From NCBI RefSeq assembly GCF_015751785.1, contig NZ_JADOTY010000001.1:3038001-3102000 (forward strand): a DNA stretch of 64,000 bases. Reading direction: 5' to 3'. Within the stretch, counting starts at the first letter, position 1; every line of letters begins with the position of its first letter. Of the stretch, positions 32,836 through 41,120 are shown one piece after another. This DNA comes from Micromonospora vinacea (GTDB taxonomy: Bacteria; Actinomycetota; Actinomycetes; Mycobacteriales; Micromonosporaceae). Below the pieces are notes generated by a model that was not told where the DNA came from, ran no database searches, and saw nothing but the letters and a program-made list of their open reading frames with translations. Position numbers and translations under genes: made by a program.

Positions 32836-33822
32836 TCACCAGGTGGTGTCGAGGCGGTGCCGTTGCTCGGCGGTCAGCTCCAGGTCGACCGCTGCCAGGC
32901 TCTCCTCCAGTTGCGCCACTGACGAGGCGCCCACCAGCGGGATGGACGGCAGTTCACCGCCCAGCAGCCAGGCGAGCACCACCTGGTTGACAGTGGCGCC
33001 GCTCTGCCCGGCCACCTCCCGCAGCGCGGCCAGCCGTCGGGGCGCGCTCGGCAGGTCGTACGCCGAGCTGAGCGGCTTGTCCGCCCGGGTGAACGCCCCC
33101 TTGAGCAGCGGTGAGTACGCCACCAGGGTCAGTGTGGGCTCGGCTCGCAGGTAGCTGAGCAGGTCACCGCTGACGCCGCCCGGCTCGCCGTCCGGGTCCA
33201 GTTCGCTGGTCAGGTCGGTGCGGTTCGGCAGGTAGCTGCGGTGGTACTGGAGCACCTCGTACCCGGGCAGGCCGGCGGCAGCGGCCAACGCCCGGGCCCG
33301 CTCCACCCGCCAGGCCCGGTGGTTGCTGGCGCCCAGCAGACCCACGGTGCCTTCGGCGACCAGTTCGGCGAAGCCCTCCACGGTTTCCTGGAGGGGCACG
33401 GTCCGGTCCTCGATGTGCGCGTAGAGCAGGTCCAGCCGCTCCACCCCGAGCCGTTCCCGGCTGCGCTCCGCGGACTCGCGGATCACCTTGGCGGAGAGGC
33501 CCTCGGCGTTGTCCAGGTAGCTGGTCCCCGGGGCCAGCGGTCGGGCGCCCAGCTTCGTGGCGATGACGATCTCGGCGCCGACGCCCCGGCTGCGCCGCCA
33601 CCGGCCGAGCAACTCCTCACTCTGCCCGCCCTGCCCGCCGTCCACCCAGAACGCGTAGTTGTCCGACGTGTCGATGAACGTGCCGCCGGCCTCGACGTAC
33701 CGGTCGAGGATCGCGTACGAGGTGGCCTCGTCGGTGGCACTGCCGAAGAGCATCGCGCCGAGGCTGAGCACGCTGACCTCGCGCCGGGTCGCCGGGTCGG
33801 CGCCGATCGTGCGGTACCGCAT
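32836..33822 (-). CDS. Aldo/keto reductase
   Basis: 328 aa from the ATG at 33822 with GAGAGGAG upstream. AKR fold features are FIDTSDNYAFW (the catalytic D/Y pair), IVIATKLGARPL (catalytic Lys), LLYAHIEDRTVPLQET (catalytic His replaced or shifted), LLGASNHRAW and a C-terminal NADPH-binding IPLVGASSVAQLEESLAAVD. It reduces aldehydes or sugars using NADPH. The Y-A-x-W variant of the active-site strand resembles L-fucose/aldo-sugar reductases. It is transcribed away from the preceding GNAT. Confidence 0.85.
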   Translation of the reverse strand: MRYRTIGADPATRREVSVLSLGAMLFGSATDEATSYAILDRYVEAGGTFIDTSDNYAFWVDGGQGGQSEELLGRWRRSRGVGAEIVIATKLGARPLAPGTSYLDNAEGLSAKVIRESAERSRERLGVERLDLLYAHIEDRTVPLQETVEGFAELVAEGTVGLLGASNHRAWRVERARALAAAAGLPGYEVLQYHRSYLPNRTDLTSELDPDGEPGGVSGDLLSYLRAEPTLTLVAYSPLLKGAFTRADKPLSSAYDLPSAPRRLAALREVAGQSGATVNQVVLAWLLGGELPSIPLVGASSVAQLEESLAAVDLELTAEQRHRLDTTW

Positions 33823-33902
33823 GGTGTCTCCTCTCGTGCGCCCTACCGGTGGGCGCACGACTCAGACTGCCGGCTGGAGCGCACTCCAGGTCAAGCGCCC
33901 AG

Positions 33903-34655
33903 TCACCAGGGCAGCACGCCGTACCCGCCGCCGGCGTCCATCTGGAAGCCCCAGAGCAGCCCGTTCGGCCCGTCGGCCGGCAGGGTGGCCAGGTGCACGC
34001 TCACCTCGGCGCCCTGCTCGGCGGTGCGGAAGCCGCTGTTGCCGTTCAGGTCGGTGGCGCAGTAGCCAGGGTTCGCCGCGTTCACAGTGATCGGGGTGTC
34101 GCGCAACTCCTTGGCGTACATCGCGGTGAGCATGTTCAGCGCCGCCTTCGACGACGGGTACGGCACTGAGGTCAGCTCGAACAGCGCTCCGTTCGGGTCG
34201 GTCATCACCGCGATCGAGCCGACCTCGCTGGAGACGTTGACGATCCGGGCGGCCGGTGCCCGGCGTAGCAGCGGCAGCAGCGCGTTGGTCACCGCCACCA
34301 CCCCGAAGACGTTCGTCTCGTACAGCCGGCGCAGCGTCTCCACTGTCGTCTCGCTCGGCAGCCCCCGTGCGCCGTCGGCGAGGATGATGCCGGCGTTGTT
34401 GACCAGCACGTCCAGCCGGCCGTACTCCGTCTCCACCCGCTTCGCGGCGGCCGTCACCGACTCGGCGTCGGTGACATCGAGCGGCAGGAACACGGCGTCC
34501 GCGCCGCCGTCGCGCAGCTCCCGCTCCGCCGCCCGCCCCCGCTCGGCGTCCCGGGCGCCCACCAGCACTGTCATCCCGAGGGCGCCGAGCTGCCGGGCGG
34601 TGGCGAAGCCGATCCCCTTGTTGGCCCCGGTGATCAGGGCGATCATGTTCGTCAT
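33903..34655 (-). CDS. Short-chain dehydrogenase/reductase
   Basis: 250 aa. The Rossmann motif TGANKGIGFATARQLGALG (TG-x-x-x-G-x-G), NNAGI, S...Y-x-x-x-K as SVPYPSSKAAL, and the C-terminal NAANPGYCATDLNG are all present. It is a classical SDR of about 250 aa that uses NADP(H); the substrate is unknown. It is divergent from an MmyB-type XRE regulator, a pairing repeatedly seen for SDRs in actinomycetes. The regulator is probably its local control gene. Confidence 0.88.
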   Translation of the reverse strand: MTNMIALITGANKGIGFATARQLGALGMTVLVGARDAERGRAAERELRDGGADAVFLPLDVTDAESVTAAAKRVETEYGRLDVLVNNAGIILADGARGLPSETTVETLRRLYETNVFGVVAVTNALLPLLRRAPAARIVNVSSEVGSIAVMTDPNGALFELTSVPYPSSKAALNMLTAMYAKELRDTPITVNAANPGYCATDLNGNSGFRTAEQGAEVSVHLATLPADGPNGLLWGFQMDAGGGYGVLPW

Positions 34656-34757
34656 GCCGTCGAGCCTCGCCGGGCTGGCCGCGCCCCGGGAGAGACGGGC
34701 CGAGGCTGGGACCGGCGGTACCACCCTCACCGGCCCGGCCCGGGGCATGCTGGGGGC

Positions 34758-35600
34758 ATGACGAACAGCGGCCTGCGTCGTGACGAACTGGCGGCGTTCC
34801 TGCGCACCCGCCGCGCCCGCCTGAGTCCCGCCGAGGTCGGGCTCCCAGAGGGCGAACGCCGACGCACCCCGGGGCTGCGCCGGCAGGAGGTGGCCCAGCT
34901 CGCCGGGATGTCGATCGACTACTACATCCGGCTGGAGCAGGGCCGCGGGCCGCACCCGTCGCGGCAGGTGCTTGCCGCGATGGCCCGGGCGCTGCTGCTC
35001 AGTCGGGACGAGCGCGAGTATCTGTTCCGGATCGCCGGGGAGAATCCGCTGCCGGCCGGCGGGCCGAGCCGGGAGGTGACCCCCGGGCTGCGGCACCTGA
35101 TGGACGCGATGACCGAGACTCCGGCGTACCTCGTCGACGCCGCGTACCAGGTGTTGGCCTGGAACCGGCTGGCCACGTACTTCATGGGCGACCTCTCGAC
35201 CGTGCCGGACGCGGACCGCAACATGATCCGCTGGACCTTCCGGCGTCCGGTGACCGACAGCCACTGGAACGACGCCGAGACCATCTGCTTCGTCCGCAGC
35301 ACAGTGGCGGACCTGCGGGCCGCCTACGGCCGTTACCCGGCCGACCCGGCGATCCGCGAGCTGGTCACCGAGCTGCTCGGCACGTCGCCCCGGTTCGCGC
35401 GGCTCTGGGCGGAGCACGACGTCGAAGAACGCCGCCCCATCGTCAAGCGGGTGCCGCACCCCGAGCTGGGATCGTTGGAGTTCGAGTGCCGGGTGCTGCA
35501 CGTTCCGGAGACCGACCAGCGGATGATCGTCTACGTCCCCGAGCCCGGCTCGCCCACTCAGGCGGTGTTCCGCCGGCTCGCCGAGCGCGTCGCGCCCTGA
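34758..35600 (+). CDS. XRE-family regulator with MmyB-like ligand-binding domain
   Basis: 280 aa. Residues about 8-75 contain the helix-turn-helix (RRQEVAQLAGMSIDYYIRLE) and the rest is a PAS-like MmyB ligand-binding domain (AYLVDAAYQVLAWNRLA, RNMIRWTF, then a long C-terminal helical and beta region). These proteins bind fatty-acid-like ligands and repress divergent oxidoreductases such as SDRs. The ATG follows a GGGGGC tract. The 3' end overlaps the minus-strand ArsR gene by 43 bp, tail to tail. Confidence 0.85.
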   Translation: MTNSGLRRDELAAFLRTRRARLSPAEVGLPEGERRRTPGLRRQEVAQLAGMSIDYYIRLEQGRGPHPSRQVLAAMARALLLSRDEREYLFRIAGENPLPAGGPSREVTPGLRHLMDAMTETPAYLVDAAYQVLAWNRLATYFMGDLSTVPDADRNMIRWTFRRPVTDSHWNDAETICFVRSTVADLRAAYGRYPADPAIRELVTELLGTSPRFARLWAEHDVEERRPIVKRVPHPELGSLEFECRVLHVPETDQRMIVYVPEPGSPTQAVFRRLAERVAP

Positions 35601-36565
35601 CCTGACCGGCAGCCGACCAGCCCGTCCCCGTGGTCGGACCGCCGGTAGAGCACGCTGTGCCGCTCCCTGCTGCGCACCACCAGGCCGGAGCGCAGCAGCA
35701 CCCCCAGGTGGTAGGAGACGGTGGCCGGTGCCAGCCGGTGCCGCTCGCTGAGCTGCCCGGTGGACCGGGGCACGTCCAGGTCCGCCAGGATCGCCGCCCG
35801 GCTCGCACCGACCAGGTCACCGAGCCGACCCGCCCGGCGCTGGTCCGTTGGCCCGGCGCCGACCGGGTAGACCAGCACGGCGTTGCCCTCGTCGCAGAGC
35901 TGGGTGGACACCTGGGGCCAGGCCAGCGCCGACGGCGCGAGCACGAGCTCCGCGCCGGTCAGCGCCGTGGTGATCCGGTACGAGCTGTCGATGGTCAGCG
36001 ACCTGCCGGTCCAGCCGACCTTCGGGTGCAGGCCGTTCAGCATGCTGCCCACCCCGGCGGTGGCCATCGCGGTGGCCCGCACGGCCAGTTCGGCCTCCAG
36101 CGTGGCCCGCACCGCCGGCCACTGCTCGGCGAGCGAGGTCTGCCAGAAGTGCCGCAGCCCATCGGCGACCCGCCGGGCGAGGGTGCCGTCCTCGACGGCC
36201 GCGCGGACCCGCGTCGGCAGCGGGCCCGCCGGGAACCGCTCGGTCACCTGCGTCGCCACCTCGTTGGCCGGGGTCGCGGCCGTGACCGCCAACTGCTGCT
36301 CGAAGATCGCATCGAGGGGGCCCAGCGGCGGCTTCGGCGTGAGCAGGTCCGGCGTGTAGCCGAGCCGGCCGGGCGGGGTCACCAGCTCCGCGACCAGGGC
36401 CACGTCGGGGTGTCGCAGCGCGGCGCGGGCGGCCGGCCCGGGATCGCCGTGCACCGGATGCCCGAACCTCGAGAGCGCGGCCCGCAGCCAGGACGTCACC
36501 TCCCAGGCCGGCGAGATCGCCAACCGGAGCCGGGCAAGGCTCGGGCCGTCCAGATGCGTGACCAT
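35558..36565 (-). CDS. ArsR-type winged-helix regulator with N-terminal sensor
   Basis: 335 aa from the ATG at 36565. The first about 230 residues form an alpha-helical region (LAISPAWEVTSWLRAALSRF, LAEQWPAVRATLEAELAVRA) that probably binds a ligand. Residues about 240-320 are an ArsR-like winged helix (RAAILADLDVPRSTGQLSER, then YHLGVLLRSGLVVRSRE). This DUF5937-plus-ArsR layout is common in actinobacteria. It lacks metal-binding cysteines in the HTH, so it is not an arsenic sensor. Its last 43 bp run under the XRE gene's end, so the two ends must co-evolve. Confidence 0.8.
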   Translation of the reverse strand: MVTHLDGPSLARLRLAISPAWEVTSWLRAALSRFGHPVHGDPGPAARAALRHPDVALVAELVTPPGRLGYTPDLLTPKPPLGPLDAIFEQQLAVTAATPANEVATQVTERFPAGPLPTRVRAAVEDGTLARRVADGLRHFWQTSLAEQWPAVRATLEAELAVRATAMATAGVGSMLNGLHPKVGWTGRSLTIDSSYRITTALTGAELVLAPSALAWPQVSTQLCDEGNAVLVYPVGAGPTDQRRAGRLGDLVGASRAAILADLDVPRSTGQLSERHRLAPATVSYHLGVLLRSGLVVRSRERHSVLYRRSDHGDGLVGCRSGQGATRSASRRNTA

Positions 36566-36695
36566 CACAGCGCGGATCGTACAAGCGGTGGCATCGATGC
36601 GCCGTCCGCATTCGAGCTGGTTCGAATCAGTGGCCGACCGCGTGGCGGGCCGGGTTGGCTGCGCTGCACAACCACTCGTCCGAAGGAGAACCGCG

Positions 36696-37226
36696 ATGCC
36701 TCCACCCGCCTCCGCCCGTTCCACCGGCCGGCTCGGCCGCACGATCGCCCTGCTCGGGCTCACCGCCGGCCTGCTCGCCGCCGCTCCGGCCGCGGTGTCG
36801 GCCGCCACCCCCGGTCCGGGAGACACCACAACCGGGGACGCGGCGGACCGCGGCTGCGAGCGGGCCTTCGACCGCGCCGTCCGGGCGTACGTGGAGACCA
36901 CCGAACGGCGCGACCTGGACGGCTTCGCCGCGCTGCTGCACCCCGAGGTCACCTCCGTCTTCGCCTCCGACGGGGAGGTGCTCGACGGCAAACGGGCCAC
37001 AGTGGACTGGCTGCGCGGGTTCTTCGCCGACGACTCGTGGACCCAGTCCTTCAGCGTGGCGAAGCAAACTGTGGTGGGCTGCCGGACGGGCTTCGTGCTG
37101 TTCGACTCCGTCTACGCGGTGCCGGCCACCGGCACCAGGGTGCCGCTGCTGATCGGGGTCAGCTACACCTACCAGCACGGCCGGTGGCTGGTGCTGCAGA
37201 ACCAGGACTCCGTGGGCCGCGTCTGA
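36696..37226 (+). CDS. Secreted nuclear-transport-factor-2-like protein
   Basis: 176 aa. The ATG at 36696 has AAGGAG seven bases upstream. A signal peptide (about 1-36, ending AVSAAT) is followed by a NTF2/SnoaL-like fold: FDRAVRAYVETTERRDLDGF, HPEVTSVFASDGEVLDGKRA and a strand end YQHGRWLVLQNQ. Exported NTF2-like proteins of this type have no known enzyme activity and may bind small ligands. Cys51 and Cys131 (approximate) could form a disulfide. The start is distinct from the divergent ArsR gene 130 bp away. Confidence 0.7.
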   Translation: MPPPASARSTGRLGRTIALLGLTAGLLAAAPAAVSAATPGPGDTTTGDAADRGCERAFDRAVRAYVETTERRDLDGFAALLHPEVTSVFASDGEVLDGKRATVDWLRGFFADDSWTQSFSVAKQTVVGCRTGFVLFDSVYAVPATGTRVPLLIGVSYTYQHGRWLVLQNQDSVGRV

Positions 37227-37302
37227 CCACGGAGGCTGGCAAGGGTCGTCAGCCGGGGGAGGGGCGGGCGCGCCAGCAGCGGCGACCGCCCCGCGGCGGC
37301 GT

Positions 37303-37998
37303 TCAGGCGGCCTTCTCGAGGGCGGCCACCGCGAGTGGAGCGATCTTCGCGATCAGCGCGCTGCCGGCCGCCAGGTCGCCGTTGCTCGCCGCGGCGTCCA
37401 CCTCCATGACGAAGTTGCCGCGCACCAGGACGAGGGTGCACTGGTGCCGGGTCGCCTTCCCGCTCAGCCGCTCGCAGAAGGTGATCACGTCCGGGCCGTC
37501 CGGCAGCGGCGGGGGCGACGGCCGCAGGACCGTCGACGTGCGCCCGTCGTCGGGCACCTCGTACCGCTTGCAGGTCGCGAGGACCGACCGCAGTTCGTCG
37601 GCGAGCTTGCGGCCGGGCACCTTCAGGTAGCCGACCACGTACTGCCGGACCCACACGGAATCGCCGTCCCAGATCCGCTCCCGGTAGGCGGTGCGCTTGA
37701 TGTCCGACGGCAGGCTCGCCCTGCACAGGGATATCAGCTTCCACGCCTCGGTGTTCTCGTCGGTGTACTGCGCAGTCTCCGGATGGAACCGGGCGTCCAG
37801 GTTCAACATCGCCGCCGTCACCCGGCTGCGGACCTCGCCGGTGGAGGCCGGCGCCGGGCGTGGCTTCGGCGGAGTGGGCGAGGCCGACACTGCCGGCGCG
37901 TACCAGCGGGGGGCCTCGGCGGCCTGGCTCGGCGCGCAGGCCGCCGGCCCGAGGAGAAGCAGCGACAGCAGAGCCAGTGTGGTGCGGCGGAACGACAT
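37303..37998 (-). CDS. Putative lipoprotein of unknown function
   Basis: 231 aa from the ATG at 37998 (MSFRRTTLALLSLLLLG). The lipobox GPAAC places the lipid-modified Cys at about residue 21. A Pro-rich linker is followed by an extracytoplasmic domain with three more cysteines (SLCRASLP, TCKRY, FCERLSGKATRHQCTLVLVR), suggesting disulfides. The family is not recognised. The last residues are Ala-rich. It sits behind the AKR gene's terminator and is likely a separate transcript. Confidence 0.65.
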   Translation of the reverse strand: MSFRRTTLALLSLLLLGPAACAPSQAAEAPRWYAPAVSASPTPPKPRPAPASTGEVRSRVTAAMLNLDARFHPETAQYTDENTEAWKLISLCRASLPSDIKRTAYRERIWDGDSVWVRQYVVGYLKVPGRKLADELRSVLATCKRYEVPDDGRTSTVLRPSPPPLPDGPDVITFCERLSGKATRHQCTLVLVRGNFVMEVDAAASNGDLAAGSALIAKIAPLAVAALEKAA

Positions 37999-38021
37999 TG
38001 CCGGGGACGGTCCTTTCACGC

Positions 38022-38049
38022 GAAAGGGGGCCCGACCGGGCCCCCTTTC
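38022..38049. terminator. Strong hairpin terminator
   Basis: GAAAGGGGGCCC (38022-38033) and GGGCCCCCTTTC (38038-38049) form a 12-bp stem with a 4-base loop, 26 bp downstream of the minus-strand AKR stop. It separates that gene from the following lipoprotein gene on the same strand. Confidence 0.8.
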
Positions 38050-38075
38050 TCCGAGCGCCGTCGCCGGCCCACGCG

Positions 38076-38927
38076 TTACGCGGGCAGGTAGGCGAAGGTG
38101 TCCGGGTTCGGGCCCTGCCGGCCGGCCTCGCCCTTGTCCAGCGCGGTGATCCGCTCCATCGCTGCGTCGTCCAGCTCGAAGTCGAAGATCCGGGTGTTCT
38201 CCTCGATCCGCTTCGGGGTGGTCGACTTCGGGAAGATGATGTCCCCGCGCTGCACGTGCCAGCGGAGCACCACCTGCGCCGGGGTCCGGTCGAGCTGCTC
38301 GGCGATGTCGACCACGGTCGGGTCGTCGAGCACCTTGCCCTGGGCGATGGGCGACCACGCCTCGGTGAGGATGTTGTGCTCCCGGCCGTAGGCGCGGACC
38401 TCGTCGTTTGTGAAGTACGGGTGTGCCTCGATCTGGTTGACCGCCGGCACGACGCTCGCCTCGGCGGCCAGCCGCTCCAGGTGCGACACCTGGAAGTTCG
38501 ACACGCCGATCGAGCGGGCCCGGCCGTCGCGCTGGAACTCCTCCAGCACCTTCCAGGTCGAGACGTAGTCGCCGTCGTACAGGGTCGGCAGCGGCCAGTG
38601 GATCAGGAACAGGTCGATGTAGTCCATCTTCAGCGCCGCCAGCGTCGAGTCGAACGCCCTGCGGGCGTCGTCGGGACGGTGGAAGGCGTTGTTCAGCTTG
38701 CTGGTCACGTAGACCGAACTCCGGTCGAGGCCGGACACGCGTACCGCCTCGCCGACTTCGGCCTCGTTGCCGTACATCTCGGCGGTGTCGATGTGCCGGT
38801 AGCCCACCTCGAAGGCGGTGGTCACCGCCGCGACGGTGTCCTTCGGCTCGATCTGGAACACCCCGAAGCCGAGCTGCGGAATGGTGGTGCCGTCGTTCAG
38901 GCTGATGTCGGGAATCGTGAGTGCCAC
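38076..38927 (-). CDS. Aldo/keto reductase (AKR5-like)
   Basis: 283 aa from the GTG at 38927, which has AAGGAG five bases upstream. The canonical catalytic tetrad is visible: D/Y in YRHIDTAEMYGNE, Lys in VTSKLNN and His in LFLIHWPLP. The NADPH-binding end FPKSTTPKRIEENTRIFDFE is present. The sequence and length match AKR5-type 2,5-diketo-D-gluconate/glyoxal reductases, which reduce sugars and aldehydes with NADPH. It is a better-conserved AKR than the one at 32836. Confidence 0.9.
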   Translation of the reverse strand: MALTIPDISLNDGTTIPQLGFGVFQIEPKDTVAAVTTAFEVGYRHIDTAEMYGNEAEVGEAVRVSGLDRSSVYVTSKLNNAFHRPDDARRAFDSTLAALKMDYIDLFLIHWPLPTLYDGDYVSTWKVLEEFQRDGRARSIGVSNFQVSHLERLAAEASVVPAVNQIEAHPYFTNDEVRAYGREHNILTEAWSPIAQGKVLDDPTVVDIAEQLDRTPAQVVLRWHVQRGDIIFPKSTTPKRIEENTRIFDFELDDAAMERITALDKGEAGRQGPNPDTFAYLPA

Positions 38928-39024
38928 TGCGGCTCCTTCGCGTCTTCGTTTCCTGTCATCCATACCCGGGTGGGTGGGCGATCCACCGCCCAATCGGGGG
39001 TGACGAACGCAACGGCCGGTCGGT

Positions 39025-39990
39025 TCACCCGGTCGTGTCGAACAGCACCGGCCACGGCCGTGCCGCCGGCACCGACGTCGCTGACGTCGCGGGGGCGGAG
39101 GGCTCGGCGTCGGCCAGCACCTCCGCGGCGAGTTGGCCGAACATCGCCGCCGCCGGGTGCGCCGACCGGTCCGGCCAGGCCGCCGAGGTGCGCTTGGCCA
39201 GCGGCGCGTCGCTGATCGGCCGCCAGGCCATCCGGGGTTCCCGGCGGGCCACCGCCGCCGGTTCCACAGCCACCCCGCCTCCGGCCAGCACCAGTCCGAA
39301 GAGAAATTCCGGGTTGCGGGCCGGGCGCACCCGGGCCGGGCGCCAACCGTGCTGTCGGCACACAGTGAGCAGGTGGTCGTGCCAGCCGGGGGCGGTGGCG
39401 CGGGGCGCGGCCACCAGATCCAGACCTGCCAGCGACGCGAGCGTCACCTCGCGGCCGCGGGCCAGCGGCGAGGTCCGCGGCAGCAGCACCCCCAGGGGTA
39501 CGTCGACAGGGGCGCCGAACCGCAGCCCGTCCGCCGCCACCGGGTGGTGCACGAGCCCCACGTCGAGGGTCCGCTCGGCGAGCATCCGCACCTGCTCGGC
39601 AGTGGTCAGCTCGTGCAGCTCCACGTCGAGGCCGGGCGCCCGGGTGGTGAGCCCGTCCAGCAGCGAGCGCAACGTCACGGCGGGCGTCTCCGGTGGCACC
39701 CCGGCCCGGAGTACGCCCAGCTCACCGGCGCGGATCTGCCCCATCAGGCTGCGGAGTCGACCCTCGCCGGCAAGCAGTTCCTCCGCCTCGCCGAGCAGCA
39801 GCTCACCGGCGGTGGTGAGGCGTACCTGGCGGCGGGACCTGTCGAACAGCTCGACAGTCAGCTCCCGTTCCAGCCGCTGGATCGACTGGCTCAGCGGCGG
39901 CTGGGCCATCCCGAGCAGCTCCGCGGCCCGCCCGAAGTGCAGTTCGTGTGCGACCACCACGAAGTGCCGCAGGTGCCGGAGCAGATCCAC
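39025..39990 (-). CDS. LysR-family regulator
   Basis: 321 aa from the GTG at 39990. The N-terminal HTH is LRHFVVVAHELHFGRAAELL followed by AQPPLSQSIQRLERELTVEL and FDRSRR. The substrate-binding RD I/II lobes occupy the rest, including GVLRAGVPPE and FGLVLAGGGVAVEP. It is divergent from the class A beta-lactamase-like gene with a 52-bp gap that contains an 8-bp dyad. This organisation is the same as ampR/ampC-like and blaA-linked LysR pairs, so it probably controls the hydrolase and itself. Confidence 0.88.
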   Translation of the reverse strand: MDLLRHLRHFVVVAHELHFGRAAELLGMAQPPLSQSIQRLERELTVELFDRSRRQVRLTTAGELLLGEAEELLAGEGRLRSLMGQIRAGELGVLRAGVPPETPAVTLRSLLDGLTTRAPGLDVELHELTTAEQVRMLAERTLDVGLVHHPVAADGLRFGAPVDVPLGVLLPRTSPLARGREVTLASLAGLDLVAAPRATAPGWHDHLLTVCRQHGWRPARVRPARNPEFLFGLVLAGGGVAVEPAAVARREPRMAWRPISDAPLAKRTSAAWPDRSAHPAAAMFGQLAAEVLADAEPSAPATSATSVPAARPWPVLFDTTG

Positions 39991-40005
39991 GGCCGGGACC
40001 CTACG

Positions 40006-40029
40006 CCAGCGCCACCAGGGCGGCGCTGG
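40006..40029. promoter_or_regulatory. LysR-type operator candidate between divergent genes
   Basis: CCAGCGCC (40006-40013) and GGCGCTGG (40022-40029) form a perfect 8-bp dyad with an 8-base spacer, midway between the LysR and hydrolase starts. LysR regulators bind dyads of this size near the divergent promoter, so this is the best candidate for the activation site. Confidence 0.6.
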
Positions 40030-40042
40030 ATACCGTGCTGGC

Positions 40043-40966
40043 GTGGACGTGGAGGAACGGATCGGGGCCATCTTCGCCGCCGTCGGGGTGACGGCCAGCC
40101 TGCACGTCGTGGACGTGGACGCCGTCGACCTGGGCGCCGAGGGTGGTGGCGGCCCGGTCGGGGGCCTTCGTGAGGTCGGGGTGCGGGCCGACGAGCAGGT
40201 CGTGATCGCCTCGATCTTCAAGATCCTGTTGGTGTTGGAGTTCGCCCGGCAGGTCGAGGCCGGTCAGCTGGACCCGACCGAGCGGGTACTGGTCACCGCC
40301 GCCGACCGGCTCGGTGGGTGGGGTCTGGCCGGTTGCACCGACGACGCCGAGGTGTCGCTGCGCGACCTCGCGTACTTCGCCATGTCGGTCACCGACAACA
40401 CGGCAGCCGACCTGCTGCTGCGCCGGGTCGGCCCGGACCTGCTGCCGATGCTCGCCGTCGAGCTGGGGCTGACCCGTACCCGCGTCCTCGGTGGTCCTCG
40501 GGAGCTGGTCGAGACGATGCTCGCGGACGTGGGCGCCCGGACCGAGGCGGAGTTCGCCCGGATCTTCCCCACGCTGCCGGCGGACCGGGTAAGGGCCATG
40601 CGGGTCTTCGACCCCGCGCACACCACGTCCAGCACCGCCCGGGAGATCACCCGGCTGCTCACGCTGATCTGGCGGGACGAGGCCGGGCCGGCGGCGGCCT
40701 GCGCGATGGTGCGCACCTGGATGGCCCGGCAGATCTTCTGGACCCGGCTGGCCGCCGGTTTCCCGCCCGGCGTCCGCGTCTCCGGGAAGACCGGCACCCT
40801 GCCCGGGTTCCACCTGGAGGCCGGCGTCGCCGAATATCCCGACGGCGGCCGGTACGCGATCGCCGTCTTCGCCCGCGCCGAACAGTTGACCCCGCGCCGC
40901 ATCGACGTGGACCTGGCCATGGGGGAGGCCGCCCGGACAGCCGTCGAGGCGCTGCGCGGCGACTGA
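40043..40966 (+). CDS. Class A beta-lactamase-like serine hydrolase
   Basis: 307 aa from a GTG. Motifs: S57-I-F-K60, T117-D118-N119 in place of SDN, and K249-T-G in SGKTGTLPG. The S-to-KTG spacing of about 192 exceeds the usual about 164, so there is an insertion in the omega-loop region. No signal peptide is visible, so this form would stay in the cytoplasm unless the start lies elsewhere. Cytoplasmic class A relatives hydrolyse unknown esters or amides. The divergent LysR gene may control it. Activity on beta-lactams is not certain. Confidence 0.75.
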   Translation: MDVEERIGAIFAAVGVTASLHVVDVDAVDLGAEGGGGPVGGLREVGVRADEQVVIASIFKILLVLEFARQVEAGQLDPTERVLVTAADRLGGWGLAGCTDDAEVSLRDLAYFAMSVTDNTAADLLLRRVGPDLLPMLAVELGLTRTRVLGGPRELVETMLADVGARTEAEFARIFPTLPADRVRAMRVFDPAHTTSSTAREITRLLTLIWRDEAGPAAACAMVRTWMARQIFWTRLAAGFPPGVRVSGKTGTLPGFHLEAGVAEYPDGGRYAIAVFARAEQLTPRRIDVDLAMGEAARTAVEALRGD

Positions 40967-41037
40967 TTTCGCGCACCTCCGAGCGTCGCCGCACGCCTGC
41001 TGAGCAGGACCGATATCCGCTGGCGTATCGAATCCGA

Positions 41038-41106
41038 CGGTCCTTGATCTTGGACCGGCCCCCACTGCCGCTGGTTGGCTCGTGGTCGACACATCGCCCG
41101 ACCACG
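41038..41106. promoter_or_regulatory. Two hairpins upstream of the MBL gene
   Basis: CGGTCC-N8-GGACCG (41038-41057) follows the beta-lactamase-like gene and may terminate it. CGTGGTCG (41081-41088) and CGACCACG (41099-41106), with a 10-base spacer, end 14 bp before the MBL start and overlap its GGGGAG region. The second could be an operator or a translation-controlling hairpin. Confidence 0.4.
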
Positions 41107-41120
41107 GGGAGTAGATCCGT

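Noticed and set aside
35630..37630. Long open frame on the plus strand
   Set aside because: It is the Arg/Gly/Pro-rich shadow of the ArsR gene and the NTF2-like gene on other frames, with no domain.
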